DNA from: Myoxocephalus aenaeus
Lineage: Eukaryota > Chordata > Actinopteri > Perciformes > Cottidae
Direction: 5' to 3'
DNA length: 64,000 bases
Assembly: GCA_038501785.1 (NCBI GenBank)
Contig: JBAMJR010000070.1
Coordinates: forward strand, 6,127,001-6,191,000
Part shown: positions 22,473-34,574 of the stretch, in pieces
Position numbering within the stretch: the stretch's first letter is position 1
How the letters are laid out: the number at the start of each line of letters is the position of its first letter
Position numbers and translations under genes: made by a program
Notes under the pieces: generated by a model
Databases searched by the model: none
What the model was told of the DNA's origin: nothing
The model's input: only the letters and a program-made list of their open reading frames with translations

Positions 22473-23015
22473 CCGTAAAAGTCGGGTTACAAGCTGCTAC
22501 TACCTTCGGTGGTTGTCCCCGCTGTAGCAAGCTAGCGCTGCTACTAGCTCCCCGCTGCTGCTGCTACTGTCCCGCTACCTTCGGTGGTTGTCGGGAAGCT
22601 AGCGGAGAACTAGCGCAGAGCTAGCAGAGAACCAGCGGAGAGCTAGCGGAGAACTGGCGCAGAGCTAGCAGAGAACTAGCGGAGAACTAGTGTAGAGCTA
22701 GCGGAGAACTAGCGGAGAACTAGTGTAGAGCTAGCAGAGAACTAGCGGAGAGCTAGCGGAGAACTAGTGTAGAGCTAGCAGAGAACTAGCGGAGAGCTAT
22801 CAGAGAGCTAGCGGAGAACTAGCGGAGAACTAGTGTAGAGCTAGCAGAGAACTAGCGGAGAGTTAGCGGAGAACTAGCGGAGAACTAGTGTAGAGCTAGC
22901 AGAGAACTAGCGGAGAACTACCGGAGTACTAGCAGCAGCGCTTAGCTGGCTACAGCGGGGCGCTAGCGGGGACACCCACCGAAGGTAGTAGCGGCTTATG
23001 ACCTAACTTTTACAG
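22473..23015. mobile_element. Palindromic foldback element, copy 3, in col15a1 3' UTR
   Basis: Left end CCGTAAAAGTCGGGTTAC, right end CTAACTTTTACAG, flanked by TA on both sides. Its core has been replaced or expanded by about twenty AGCTAGCGGAGAACT-type units (22600-22925), the longest core of the eight copies. Confidence 0.85.
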
Positions 23016-23982
23016 TACATCCCTTCGTGTCGTGTAGCAATCCGGAAGGTTTCTCCTCGTATTCAACCTGGTGGCACATGATGTCAAATGCAGCAGCACG
23101 GAGGCTTGTGGAGGCCGCCAGTCTGCTCAGCAGCAGTTGACAATAACGCTAACATCTCAAAGAGAATGTGGTAATGGTTTATTAATGTTAAAATGATTCA
23201 CGCAGCACCTTAAACCTTTTTTACAAGGAAAGTGGACTCATTTGCAAACAGAAGCATCTGCAACAAAGTAGCACAGATGGGTTTTCATCACAGTCACCGA
23301 GGTTCTTTTTCAAGTTTATTGTCTCTTTGTTGGATGAGACTGAAGATGCAACGGCTAAATGTGTCTGCGTCTGTCCTGAAACTGTCCTTTTTTTATTCCA
23401 AAGACTTTTGTGATGGAAGCGTAAAGGCTATACTGTCACTGTTTTGTTTACAAGTTGTCATGCATTTGTAGAATTGTGTTTGCATAACTTACATAAAGTC
23501 CCTCGTCCAACAGTGGGAAGACCAGCCGACCAGTGTTCCCACCAAAGTCATTTTTGATGCACTGTACTTTATTTGAAACAATATTTTCTAGTTCAACATT
23601 GTTTGTGTTGTAGCTTTTCATACATCTTAGCAGCTCTTTCTCTCAATAGGCTATTTAATTTAAATTCAATGATTTATTTATACCGTCACAGCACATAACA
23701 CAAATCAGATGATTAAATTTAAGAATGTAATTTATAGGGTTTTTTTTGTTTGTCAAATGACTGTTTCTTCTCACTTGTTGCCTCTTTTCTATCTTTTTGT
23801 ACAGTTTTTATTTTTGATGTTTCTAGTTTTCTGGAGAGTGGTGACAGCAGTCAAAACTAAATTCCCCACAAATGTAGTGACACAATCGAAACAAGCTAAA
23901 TATTTTTCAGCCAGAAAAAATAAGAAAAATAAATTCCAAGGGGGAAAAGTCACGTTTTTGTGTAAATATTGGTGCTTTGTTG

Positions 23983-23988
23983 AATAAA
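23983..23988 (+). terminator. Putative polyadenylation signal of col15a1
   Basis: AATAAA followed within 30 bp by TTTTCTCTTTT and TGTTTC, the usual downstream U/GU-rich context. Inferred. Confidence 0.5.
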
Positions 23989-24005
23989 GTTTTCTCTTTT
24001 CATAA

Positions 24006-25639
24006 TCTGCTCTTGTTTCATTCTTAATTCAGGGCAGAAAAATGTAATACCTCTGACTGGCATAAACCGGTTCATTGTATGGCCCAAGTTGCAAGAAAAC
24101 GAACGATTCCAGCGATTACCGGTATTTGGTTATGAAAAGTGATTTCCAAGAGCCAGAATTTTGACAGTTGAAAAGTAAACGTTGTATTTGTCCTCTCTGT
24201 TGGATTAAAGCACGCTGTCTAACTTATCTCAAACCAATATTTGGCATTTTCTTTGCTGCAATTGTGTGACACGTAATGCTCATCATATGTGTGAAGTTAA
24301 AATAAAATAAAAATGTATATAGGCCATGTACATGTACTAGCTTGGCTCTAGTCTGAACCGTTCAGAAGCTAAAAAAAAAAAAAATATTCAGAAGTTTCTT
24401 TCTCTCAGTTTCAGTGTTCTAGCAAAATGCAATTTATTGTAACGGTTCAGCAGAAATAAATTGTTTTTACTGCTGTTGTTTTTACTACTGTTATTATTAT
24501 TACTTTAATTAAAATAAACAATCTTTTTTTTTTTTTACATATGTCCAATAAACCAGGCATTTAAAAAACTAATTTAACAACTTAATTTTAAGTCCAGCCT
24601 GATCCCGGCAGGACTTTTTTAAATGATCCGCTGGCTCAGATTTCTCCGTAGCGGTTAAACATGAGATATAATTCGGTTTTGAGGATCTAACGAGCAATCT
24701 TTATTATTTATTATTTATTCACAGTAACGTTACATCAGTTTGACGGAGGGAAAGGTTAAGATTCATAACTTAAGATTTTAATTTAACTTTTACTTTAAAC
24801 TACAACGGCGTCTTATTACTTTTGACCAAATTGTTTGCAATTATATATATATATATATATATTTAAAAAAAACATAGTTATAAACACAATATATATACAA
24901 TTATATGTATTTCTGTATCTGGTATTTTGAGTGTGTATGTGTGGGTTTACCGTGTATTGATTCAAGATTCTTTTATTGTCATATGCACAGATAACAGGCA
25001 GTTATTCTGTACAATGAAAAGCTTATTTTGCTGGGTCTTCCTAACACACAGAATTACAATAAACTTAAGGCAAAAAATAAGACACAAAATATAGTGACAG
25101 TATTGCACAAAAATATGTATAAAGTGCACTATGCATTGCTACAATATCCAAAGTATGGCCGTGACATGAAGTCACAGCAGCAGGAAGAAACTGTTTGTCA
25201 GTCTCGTAGTATCTCTATTGATATTGTCTTTAATAAGGGATCTGCATGTCATTTAGTTTGTTGCATACGCCTAATAAATACCAAACAGTGTTTCAAGGCA
25301 GTTAATGTATCTTGGGTGTGTCCAAGTTAAAGAACTATTCAAGAGAGGGTCAAATACAATTACAACACAAGATAAAAGGACTAAATAAGAGGCACAGACC
25401 TTTTATTCTATTGAGGCACCGACAGTTAATTCCGTTTTCAGAATAAGAGAGCAACAATTGTAGGAACCATTGTATTATAACATAGCGCCATCACTTTTAA
25501 AACTGTACCCAGGACCCCACCCATAGTACTACTACACCTAGCAGATTCATATAATAGTATAGATACATGGGACGGCTGTAACAAAAATAAACACAATATA
25601 TATATATATATACATATATAACATATGTAACAGACAGGA
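24006..25639. other. Spacer between col15a1 and ggh copy 1, no gene seen
   Basis: AT-rich spacer with short TA tracts (24842-24861) and a dispersed LINE-tail-like repeat at about 24958-25320. No exon with family similarity was recognised on either strand. Confidence 0.5.
24958..25320 (-). repeat. Dispersed repeat, LINE 3'-tail-like (copy 1)
   Basis: The segment with ATTCAAGATTCTTTTATTGT, then GTGCACTATGCATTGCTACA, recurs in inverted orientation at 33960-34200 (TGTAGCAATGCATAGTGCAC and the same TTGAAT end). The two copies show it is dispersed; the fish LINE-tail label is from general knowledge of such tails. Confidence 0.55.
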
Positions 25640-25880
25640 GAGCGAGCAGGTTCCAACTTTGAGAGCAACTTTTGCTCGCGCGAGCTGGGATTTTGCTCGC
25701 GTAGTGATGTAAAAGCGCTCGTCAAAGTAAATTACGCGCGCGGCTGTTTGATTTGCGCGCTCTCGTTGAGCTCTTGCGCGCTCTACTTTTGCCATTGATT
25801 TGCCCCCATACACAAACAGGAAACTTGTATTTTGAAGGAAGTAGCCCGGAAGTGACGCAAACAAACCTGCAACAGCTGCA
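25640..25880 (+). promoter_or_regulatory. ggh: CpG-rich probable promoter of ggh copy 1
   Basis: A sudden CpG-rich island with repeated GCGCGC/CTCGCG words lies directly upstream of the first coding exon. CCGGAAGTGACG at 25846-25857, 24 bp before the first ATG, combines an ETS core (CCGGAAGT) with a CRE half-site (TGACG), a combination typical of TATA-less housekeeping promoters. Inferred from composition only. Confidence 0.5.
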
Positions 25881-28800
25881 ATGGACACACCTGGCTTACC
25901 TGCGCGCTCAGGCTGCTTCTTTTGGAGGATGAGAAACATGTTGTTCTTTTGCATTTCTCTCACGTGTCTCTTCTATTGTTCAGCCCAGAGGAATGACCAC
26001 CCCATTATCGGTAAGTGCGCACGTCTTCACTGCGACTCTCGTGCTGCGGTCCGCACAACTCTGATAGAAATTCACAGAAGAAGAAAAAAAAAACATCCGT
26101 GACAAGCCGGTGTTTCTTCGGCGTTTTTTTTCTGTCATTATTGAACGTTTTACCGCATAACTTTTCCGCAATTTTAAGCGAACTTTCAGGGTTTGAGACT
26201 GCATTACCCCCTACAAGTTATCTGACCATATGGCGACAATATGCAAACATTATATGTAATGTAAAACAGGGTTTACTTTATGAGAGGAAGTACTATTATT
26301 TAGAGATGCAGGAACATGCACTCGACGTTGCCTTTTTAATCTATGTTTATCAATTTGAACGTGCACTTCACAGTTGTAAATTGCGCAAGCGCAGTGCATT
26401 GCAATAGAAAGAAAAATACACATTCATGTTTTTCTAATGTTCTGTAATACAGTCTATGGTAGTGATTATCAATGGCCTGCTGTCCCTTTTTTAATTCACT
26501 ATGATAATAAATATATATATTTTAAATGTATTTTGCATGTTTGTTTATTAACTGGCCCCTGACCCTCCTGCTGTTTTGTAAAAGGGCCCAAAGGCAAAGG
26601 ATGATGAGCAGCTGACATGTTATTTCCATTGTTTGTTGAGGTTAGAAAGTGACTCTTTGCTCTGGCTGCATACGTGTCATTTAGACCTAACTGGTTAAAC
26701 TTGTTTTGTTTTTTTCTTTTAAAAGGAATACTGGCTCAAGAAATTTTTGACGCAAAACCAAATCGAACATCTTACATCGGCGCCTCCCACGTCAAGTTCC
26801 TGGAGTCCGGTGGAGCGAGGGTCGTGCCCGTCATGTGAGTTGCTGTCTAACTGTTCAGTCGCATCGCCTTTGTAATGTCCATGATGCTGAGTTCACGCCA
26901 CAAACGCGGCCGGACGATGTTGGCATCTGGTGGAGGAGGTGATGCACCCAATGCGCTGTTGAAGGGTCCCATTCATTTCTATGGGGAGCAAGTGACCATT
27001 CGCCATATCTGAATTTGGACAATCGTGACTCAAACTCAACTTTATGCAAATTCGGTCTACATCAGTGTCGTTATTTTGTATTTATTTTTTACCATACACA
27101 GTCTATGGTTTGTAAACATACATTAATACATACATACATGTATACACATAGTTTTGTCCGGTCTCTGTGTGAGGTATCCAGGGTTCTTACGGTCGGAAAA
27201 CCTGGAAAGGTCATGGAATTTTAAAATGGTTATTTCCAGGCCTGGAAAAGACCTTGAAACAAATTAAATCCCCAAAGTTTTTGAAAAGTCATGGAAATGT
27301 GTTATATTCATGTGTTCATGTCGTTCATTTACGCTGAGTTTGATGTAATTAATATGCTTTTAAAAGAAAGACGCTCAAAATATAAGCAGGCATACATACA
27401 GGCATCTATATAAATGTTTATTCTTTTAATCAAACTATTGTCTCTCATTCATTTGTGTCATTTAAGGTTTACTGTATGCTTTGTAATTCTCATTGTTAGT
27501 TTAAATACCGTAAACGTCAGGTTACAAGCCGCTCCTGGCCGGTCAGTGTCCCGCTGTAGCTAGCTAGCAGCAGCGCTAACTAGCGCTGCTGCTACCGGCC
27601 GCTGCTGCTGCTACTGCCCGCGTCCCCTCTGCCCAAGTCGGGTGTCGAGCCTGGTCCTTCGGTGGTTTTCGGGGAGCTAGCGGAAGTTAGCGTGAAAGTA
27701 ACAGAGCGCTAGCAGGAGCCCCAGCTGGCTACAGCGGGGAGCTAACGGGGACACTGACCGAAGGTAGTAGCGGCTTGTAACCCGACGTTTACGGTAGTAC
27801 ATTTAAAAAAAATGTCATGTATACCCCGAGATTTCACAAAATGTTTGGTCATGGAAATCCATTGGTCAGAATGTGTATGAACCCTGGGTATCGTGGAGCT
27901 CTGGATGAACACCTATGGCGCCAAGATTTGTTTTTCCTCCCATTTCGGATTCAACGACCTTCGCGTTTGGCGTGAACACAGCAGGCTTTTTGTTTATGCA
28001 GAAGTTCTGGAAACTGAAACTTTTAATCTCCTCTTTCTTCTGTCTACAGGCTTGGTCAGACACTGGAGGAGTATAAGAGAGTGTTCAACTCCATTAACGG
28101 GTAAATGTGCTCCAGCATGGTAACCAATTTAGTTGTCAAAGATCGTGGAAAGAGGATTCCAAAATGAATTAAAGCTGCTCGCAGCTGTGACTGGAGAAGC
28201 TCAGTATTTCAACGTTATGGACATTTTAAACTCATTGTAATGAACCAGATATCCCACCAAGTAACTGGTTTTCCCCTCTGCAGTTTCTTTTCATCTGGAC
28301 TTGCCCCATGCAACATTACATCATTCTGCTTTATGCATGTACCCGTAAAATTCGGGTTATAAGACGCTACTTTTTTATGATGTATATATTTTTTTCTTTC
28401 TTAAATTTGACCCATGTGGCTTAAATATCGGTGCGGCTAATTTGGGGATTTTTTTTTTTCGATTCTAAATTAATACAATCGTCAATTTGTATTCATACAA
28501 TCACCTATTTCTTTGAGTTCAGCGACACGAAACAACATGAATATACACATTGGAAGCATTCAAATGTTTCATAAACTTACCTGTCATATTGCCTCATATT
28601 TACTCCTCTGGTTTGTTTGAAAGTCAGTGTAAACAAGAACAGGTAGCAGACCCAAAGTGTTAGCTGCTAAAACCGGCTACGAAATGGAAAGATTTAAGCT
28701 TGAACTTTTATGGAAGAGAGGATTGGGCAGTGTCCACCTCAGCAATACAAAATAAGACCTGCAGAGCTCTTTATCGAGGAGGCTCCACAATGCCGGTAGC

Positions 28801-30861
28801 TGAATATTTGGTGCATCAGTTCAACGCAATTACCTCTGAATTGCCACAAACATTACAGTCACGACTCCGCTCTCGTTAACAGGATCATCCTCCCAGGAGG
28901 AAGGTCCAACCTCTTCGATTCCAGGTTTCAAAGAGCCGGTCAGATCTTCTACGAGCTCGCCATCGAGGTAGGCGTGTCACATATGAGCCGCTGTGTTTCC
29001 GTGTGTTCATGCCGGATGTTGCTGCAGACCGTGTGTGACGTTTCAGGCGAAGAGCCGGGGCGACCACTTCCCCGTGTTCGGCACCTGTCTTGGCATTGAG
29101 CTGCTGTTCGTTTTGACGAGTCCAAAGACGCAACTGTCGCTGACCAATACGACCGGCGTGATATTGCCTCTGACCTTCACCAATGGTATGGCTTTGTCTT
29201 CTTAACACTGAAGTCTTTATATTGGATTTAGCTTCAGCTCTGAACACCTTTTTGTTTTTTACAATTAATTTCGTCATCAACATGACCACAACTAGTTGTT
29301 TGTGATGCCTAAATGTAAAAAAAATACTAATTTCTTTTATTATTTCAAACATTATCCATGATCTGAACATAATGATTAGATTAGCAAAAGGGCTGCATAG
29401 GTTAAAAGGCCACGTTTGCGTTGTTATTAGAAGTATAATATGAACATTAGTTACTTGTCTACTACTAATTACTTGTTTTTTCGTTGACAAATTAAATTAG
29501 TTGCCAATAACAAATGATAACGTTCTGACCCGTTTGCAGAAACCAAAGGCAGCAGAATGTTCCGAGACTTTCCGGCTCAGATCATGGAAGATCTGGCTAC
29601 TCAGCCGCTGTCGGAACACTCCCATAAGTGGGGTTTAGCCCTGTCGGTACGTCCGTCTCTGCTATTACGATGGGAAACACGACCCGCACCATGTATAATA
29701 ATAATAATAATAACAAGTTTTTCACAAAATTCAAAATGGTGGAAATCTAAGTAGGCGGACCCACCCGGACATGTGTGCCAATTTTCAAGTCAATCGGTCA
29801 TAATTGGCAAAAAGCGTGGGTTTACACAACTAAAGGAGGTGCTATCGTTTTTTTTTTTTTTTTCTACGTTTGCCCGTCACCCCAATCAGATTGGTATTTT
29901 TGCCTATTCAAATAGGTGTGGACATTTTGCACCGCTTTTCCCCACGCAAAGTCCACAAATAATAAGAAAAAGAATAATAAACAATAGAAAAACAATAGGT
30001 CCTCCACTCTGACTACGTCGGTGCTCGAGCCCTGATAATAATAATAATAATAACAATTCAAGTTCAATTCAGTTTATTTTATATAGCCCAACATCACAAA
30101 TACAAATTTGCTTTACAATCTGTACATCCCTGTCCCGGGACATCACATCGGATCAGGAAATATAGGGTACACCATTATTGCTGGATTGTTGTGAAATATG
30201 AGCCTTTTTATTTTCTCCTCCCTTGAAGATGACAGTCTTTTTTTTAATTTATTTTTTATCAGAGCATTAAGAGAGAGAAAGAGAAAACGGGGTGCATGTG
30301 TAATCGGGTGCATTGTCTCTGACTTCTGCCGCTTTCTTTCAGACTTATAACACAAACGAGGAGCTGAAGAAGTTCTACAAAGTCCTCTCCACGAATACGG
30401 ATGGAAAAGTAGAGTTTGTGTCAACGGTGGAAGGTCGGTACACCTCAGCATCACTTCATCAGCGCGTAGTAGCATAGTTTCTGAGTGCTTTCCTTTTCCC
30501 CTTTCCTCTCGGCAGCATACGATTACCCAATTTATGCGACGCAGTGGCATGCAGAGAAAAATGCATACGAATGGAAGAAGCCTTACATTTCACACTGTCC
30601 ATCAGCAATCAAGGTCACCTTCTACATGGCGGACTTCTTCGTCAATGAAGGTATGAGTGTGATTCACGGTTCCCTGATTAGAGCCATCGCTAAAGCTGCG
30701 TCATCGCTGTGATCTGTACATCTTGTTTTCTCTCTGCAGCCAGGAAGAGCTCTCATAGATTTAGCTCTGAGAAGGAGGCGAGACGAGCGCTGATGTACAA
30801 CTACAGTCCGGTTCTCGGCAGCAAAACTAGTCCCTTTGAGCAACTTTATATATTCCCGTGA
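25881..30861 (+). CDS. ggh: Gamma-glutamyl hydrolase, copy 1
   Basis: Nine exons: 25881-26010, 26726-26834, 28050-28100, 28883-28967, 29047-29185, 29540-29646, 30343-30433, 30516-30650, 30740-30861 (969 nt, 322 residues). GGH is a secreted/lysosomal class-I glutamine-amidotransferase-like peptidase that trims poly-gamma-glutamate from folates. Visible: PIIGILAQE, ILPGG, nucleophile elbow GTCLGIE (Cys), catalytic His in TQWHAEKN, FFVNEARKSS, C-terminal YNYSPV. Two starts are possible: the ATG at 25881, or the ATG at 25929 giving MRNMLFFCISLTCLFYCSA, an ideal signal peptide; I favour 25929 (306 residues). Oddities: WHPEK of the family is WHAEK, and GTCLGFEEL is GTCLGIELL. Exon boundaries and phases are identical to copy 2 downstream. 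Confidence 0.9.
27179..27886 (+). mobile_element. hAT-like MITE family A, copy 1 (interrupted)
   Basis: Ends CAGGGTTC...GAACCCTG; flanks GGTATC at 27173-27178 and 27887-27892 give a 6-bp target duplication. Without the nested foldback element it is about 419 bp, the same as copy 2 (418 bp). Internal text includes TTATTTCCAGGCCTGGAAAA. No coding capacity. Lies in ggh copy 1 intron 2. Confidence 0.8.
27508..27794. mobile_element. Palindromic foldback element, copy 4, nested in a hAT-like element
   Basis: CCGTAAACGTCAGGTTAC at the left, CGACGTTTACGG at the right, flanked by TA. Its core is in the opposite order to copy 1. It interrupts the dispersed element 27179-27886; the uninterrupted paralogue at 38650-39067 shows a single TA at this point. 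Confidence 0.9.
28349..28450. mobile_element. Single-ended relative of the foldback family
   Basis: CCGTAAAATTCGGGTTATAA then GACGCTACTTTTTT resembles the foldback terminus at 22 of about 28 positions and also the widespread fish element end that reads ...ATAAGCCGCTACTTTTTTC. No right end is recognised. In ggh copy 1 intron 3. Confidence 0.4.
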
Positions 30862-32140
30862 TTGTTTGCTGGGTGGCTTTACAATTTTTAAGGATTCTTA
30901 ATGTATTGTCATTATGCAACAACGGGGCTGCACATTGAAATGCAGTTGAAGTCCATTTTGTTACACGAGAAAAACACCACAAAACTTAAACACAGGAAGG
31001 CAATTATCTTTTAAGTTGCGTCTATTTCAACAGCTGATTGGCTGCTCAGTCCATCTGTTGAATCTGCAACCAAACGCGTAGTAAAATGGCAATAGGAAAT
31101 ATTCATACATGCAACATAAACTTGATGCAGGATTTACAGTAATTAACTGCTGATACAAACTATGCATACAGACATTTTGCATTTTAATGTTTACGGCCTT
31201 CATTTGGATCATACGCACAATTACCAACATGAAATATATATTTATTCTGCTCTGCACCAAACAGGAACATAGTGGATCATTTAGCAACTTTAATAGCCAG
31301 AATATTTCTCTCTGGGTTTATCGGGGACCAAAACAGAGCTGAAAAGAAAGTCCTGTTACACGAGAAAAACACCACAAAACTTAACAAAACTTTTTTAAAC
31401 AAAAATTTGATTTTTTTTTTTATTTGATATAAAACAAATATTTATTTTATTAAATATATAATGTAATATATAAATAATTGTTACATTAAGGACCATTCAA
31501 GAGCTGACCTCTTGAATGGTCCCTCCCTTGTGAGGGAATGTGCTGCAAATAACATCTTAATGCAATGAAACATAAAAACATAATTAAACATCCCCCCTGG
31601 GGATGAATAAAGTATCTATATATCTATCTGCCTCAATAATTCATCCCTTTGCATTGCTTTATTTGAGAAATGTCCTTTCATATGCTTAGTTCCTTGGGGT
31701 TTAACACTATTGCTAATCGGTTCATGCTTTGAACATTGTTTTCACTGATCTGAGCCGTGTGTGTGTGTGTGTGTGTGTGTGTTTTTATATATATTTATTT
31801 CTGTCCTGTTTTCTTCACCTTATCATGCAGATTCTCTACATTTTATCTTGGTGTATTGTCGCCATTGGGCATATTTTCTGGTTTATTATTAGTCTGTGAA
31901 AAATGATTGTTTCTCAATCCTGTATTATTGTTGAAAGTACTCGACATTATTTATTTTAACGAGCTATTTCAAGGAATAGATTTAGAGCAATAGCTGCGGT
32001 TTTGGGAAATAATGCTAAAACCAGTTTACAGTTTGCTCCGCTGGCCCAAAAAAACTATTTATTCTTCTTATTTGGTCATAAAGTTTATGTCTGAGATATG
32101 TTCCCAGTTGAAAAATAAACTTGTTTCTCCTCCTGGTGGA
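30862..32140 (+). other. ggh: Probable 3' UTR / downstream flank of ggh copy 1
   Basis: Non-coding. Parts of 31650-32000 resemble 40920-41330 downstream of copy 2 (for example CAATAGCTGC then TTTTGGGAAATA in both), showing that the tandem duplication included this flank. An AATAAA at 32114-32119 is the likely polyadenylation signal. Confidence 0.5.
32114..32119 (+). terminator. Putative polyadenylation signal of ggh copy 1
   Basis: AATAAA followed by CTTGTTTCTCCTCC, a T-rich downstream element. Inferred. Confidence 0.4.
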
Positions 32141-32821
32141 CTCGTTGTCACCGTGTCTTAATTGGCTCAAACTTATTCAAGGTATTTTTTTCTTTGCAGC
32201 AGTTTTGACACTTTCTGGCCAAAATACATTTTACATCCATACCAATATAGCTGAAGTGAAAACATCTCTATCGCCGCCCTGCTGGCTAGCTGCATGCATT
32301 ACACCCATATACCAATATATCTGTGATATGCTAAAATAAATCTGCAAGCAAGACATGAATATCCCATAATCTCTCAGATGAAAACAATACAAAAGGCTTT
32401 ACTCTGGAGTCTTTGATTTAGATTTGACCAGATCGCTGGACAACACTTTGAATCCGTGGTAACTGTTATCTGTGAAGCAGCAAGGGCCGAACTTCCCCTA
32501 AGGTTAAAGGTTTTGTAAACAGATCTTAAAAAACATGTTTCCCTTCCAAAGGGCATGGAAAGAAATCTCTTCCAAACCCCGACACTGTCCTCCGCTTGTC
32601 CTCCGCTGATAAGCCAGGAGCACATGACTGTAGAGCCGGGCAGTGAGCTTTTCCTTTGCAGCAGAGAAGTCTTTCTTTGTGGAGATTGCTCTTTCCACCA
32701 GAACCTCTTTTGTGAGTCTTTTGTCGCCTCTTGGACATGAAGGCCTTCCAGGTACTCTGAGCACTTTTCTATCATTCCTGACATCCAAAACGTGTTATCG
32801 TCTTCAATCGTATTTAACCAC

Positions 32822-33161
32822 ATGAACGGTTCCGGCTCCGATGGGAAGGTCCTGCTGGTTCTGCTCCTGGCTGCGGCGCCGGCTCACGCTCAGTCCTTCC
32901 ACCGCGGGAAATGTCCCCAGCCGCCTGTTCAAGAGGATTTCGATGTCACGAAGGTACAACACGGTTGATGTGGATGATATATTTGTTTTATGTTGGCCAT
33001 TTTTGAAGTGTTTTTTTTTATATTAAAAGAGTATTTAAGCTGCTATAATAAACAGAGGTGCATGAATGAATATATACTTTATTAATCCCCAAGGGGAAAT
33101 TTGGTGTCGAAGTAGCAATTTACAGACAAAAAGTAAGATATAAAAACAGGGATGAAAGATG

Positions 33162-33221
<60 letters not shown>

Positions 33222-34480
33222 AACAACCAATAGGGGAGTGCAAACATGCAAATTAAGTATGTAAGTATAGGAGTATATGAAGTGTGAAGTGTAGATAAAT
33301 TGTCTGTCTTGTGCTTTTTTCTCCTTTCAGTATATGGGCACCTGGTATGAAATAGAGAAGCTCCCAGCCGTGTTTGAACGAGGAACATGCAACCAGGCGA
33401 CGTACAGCCTGCTCCCCGACGGGACGGTCAAAGTTCGCAATGCAGAGCGGCTGTAAGCGCCGAACAAACACGTGTTTCCAGCCTTTAGTACACCTGGCTG
33501 CAGGTTGCCTGAAGTCATCTGTTCCTTGTGCCGTTCAAGTGAAATCCTCATTTGCATTATTAGTCTTCCTCTCTGCACAGGTCTAATGGGAAGAGAAGTA
33601 CAATTGAGGGTGTAGCCAGAGTTAAAAAGTCATCTCAACCGGCTATTCTGGGTGTCAGCTTCTTTAAAGGTAAATACACTGTGATTATTTGATTTAAAGA
33701 GCATATGTTTTACTATTTTAATATCATACACTGTATGATATTAAAATAGTAAAACCTATACTTGAATTTGAGTGAAACCTATACTTGAATTTCAAATATT
33801 TCCTGTAAAAATAAGTAACTTAAATGTAAATATAAATGTAATGTTTTAGCTGCTTTACTTTGAATGATAATTCATGTTTTAGCTGCTTTACTTTGAATGA
33901 TAATTCATGTTTTAGCTGCTTTACTTTTTGAATTGAACTGTGAACGGCTGCTGTGACTTCATGTCATTACCATACTTGGGCATTGTAGCAATGCATAGTG
34001 CACTTTATACACTGAGCAATACTATTATCATATTTGTGTGCAATAGTGTTATATATTTTATATGTTGTGCCTTATTGTTTACCTTAAGTTTATTCTAATG
34101 ATGTGTTAGGAGGACCCAGCAAAGTAAGCTTTTCATTGTATATAATAACAACTGTCTATCTGTGCATATGACAGTAAAAACATCTTGAATCTTTTCACTA
34201 CTTTTTGCAGTGGTCCTCAACTTTTGTCACTGATGTACGTGAAATATTTTGTTCAGCCCCCAAACCAGGGCAAAGCATTTTTGGTTGACAAAATAAAATA
34301 AAAACACCATCAGTGTCTGATTTAATATAGAATATATCAAATTCAGTTTATGAACTTACTTATATTTGATTGAATAACTATTTGTAAATGGATGCTACTT
34401 TTAAATATATTTTAAATAAATATCTTGTGCTCCCTGGAGTGCCTTCACGTACCACCAGGGGGTACCTGAGTTTATTTAAT

Positions 34481-34574
<94 letters not shown>

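Larger units (their letters stand above)
22218..24005 (+). other. col15a1: Probable col15a1 3' UTR
   Basis: No splice-supported coding sequence follows the stop. The first canonical AATAAA in a good context, followed by a T-rich stretch, is at 23983-23988, so the 3' UTR is inferred to run to about 24005. It contains foldback element copy 3 (22473-23015), which would be transcribed as a long hairpin. Confidence 0.5.

Noticed and set aside
32374..32823. 149-codon minus-strand frame between ggh copy 1 and the lipocalin
   Set aside because: No recognisable domain, overlaps the lipocalin start exon on the other strand, no splice partners.
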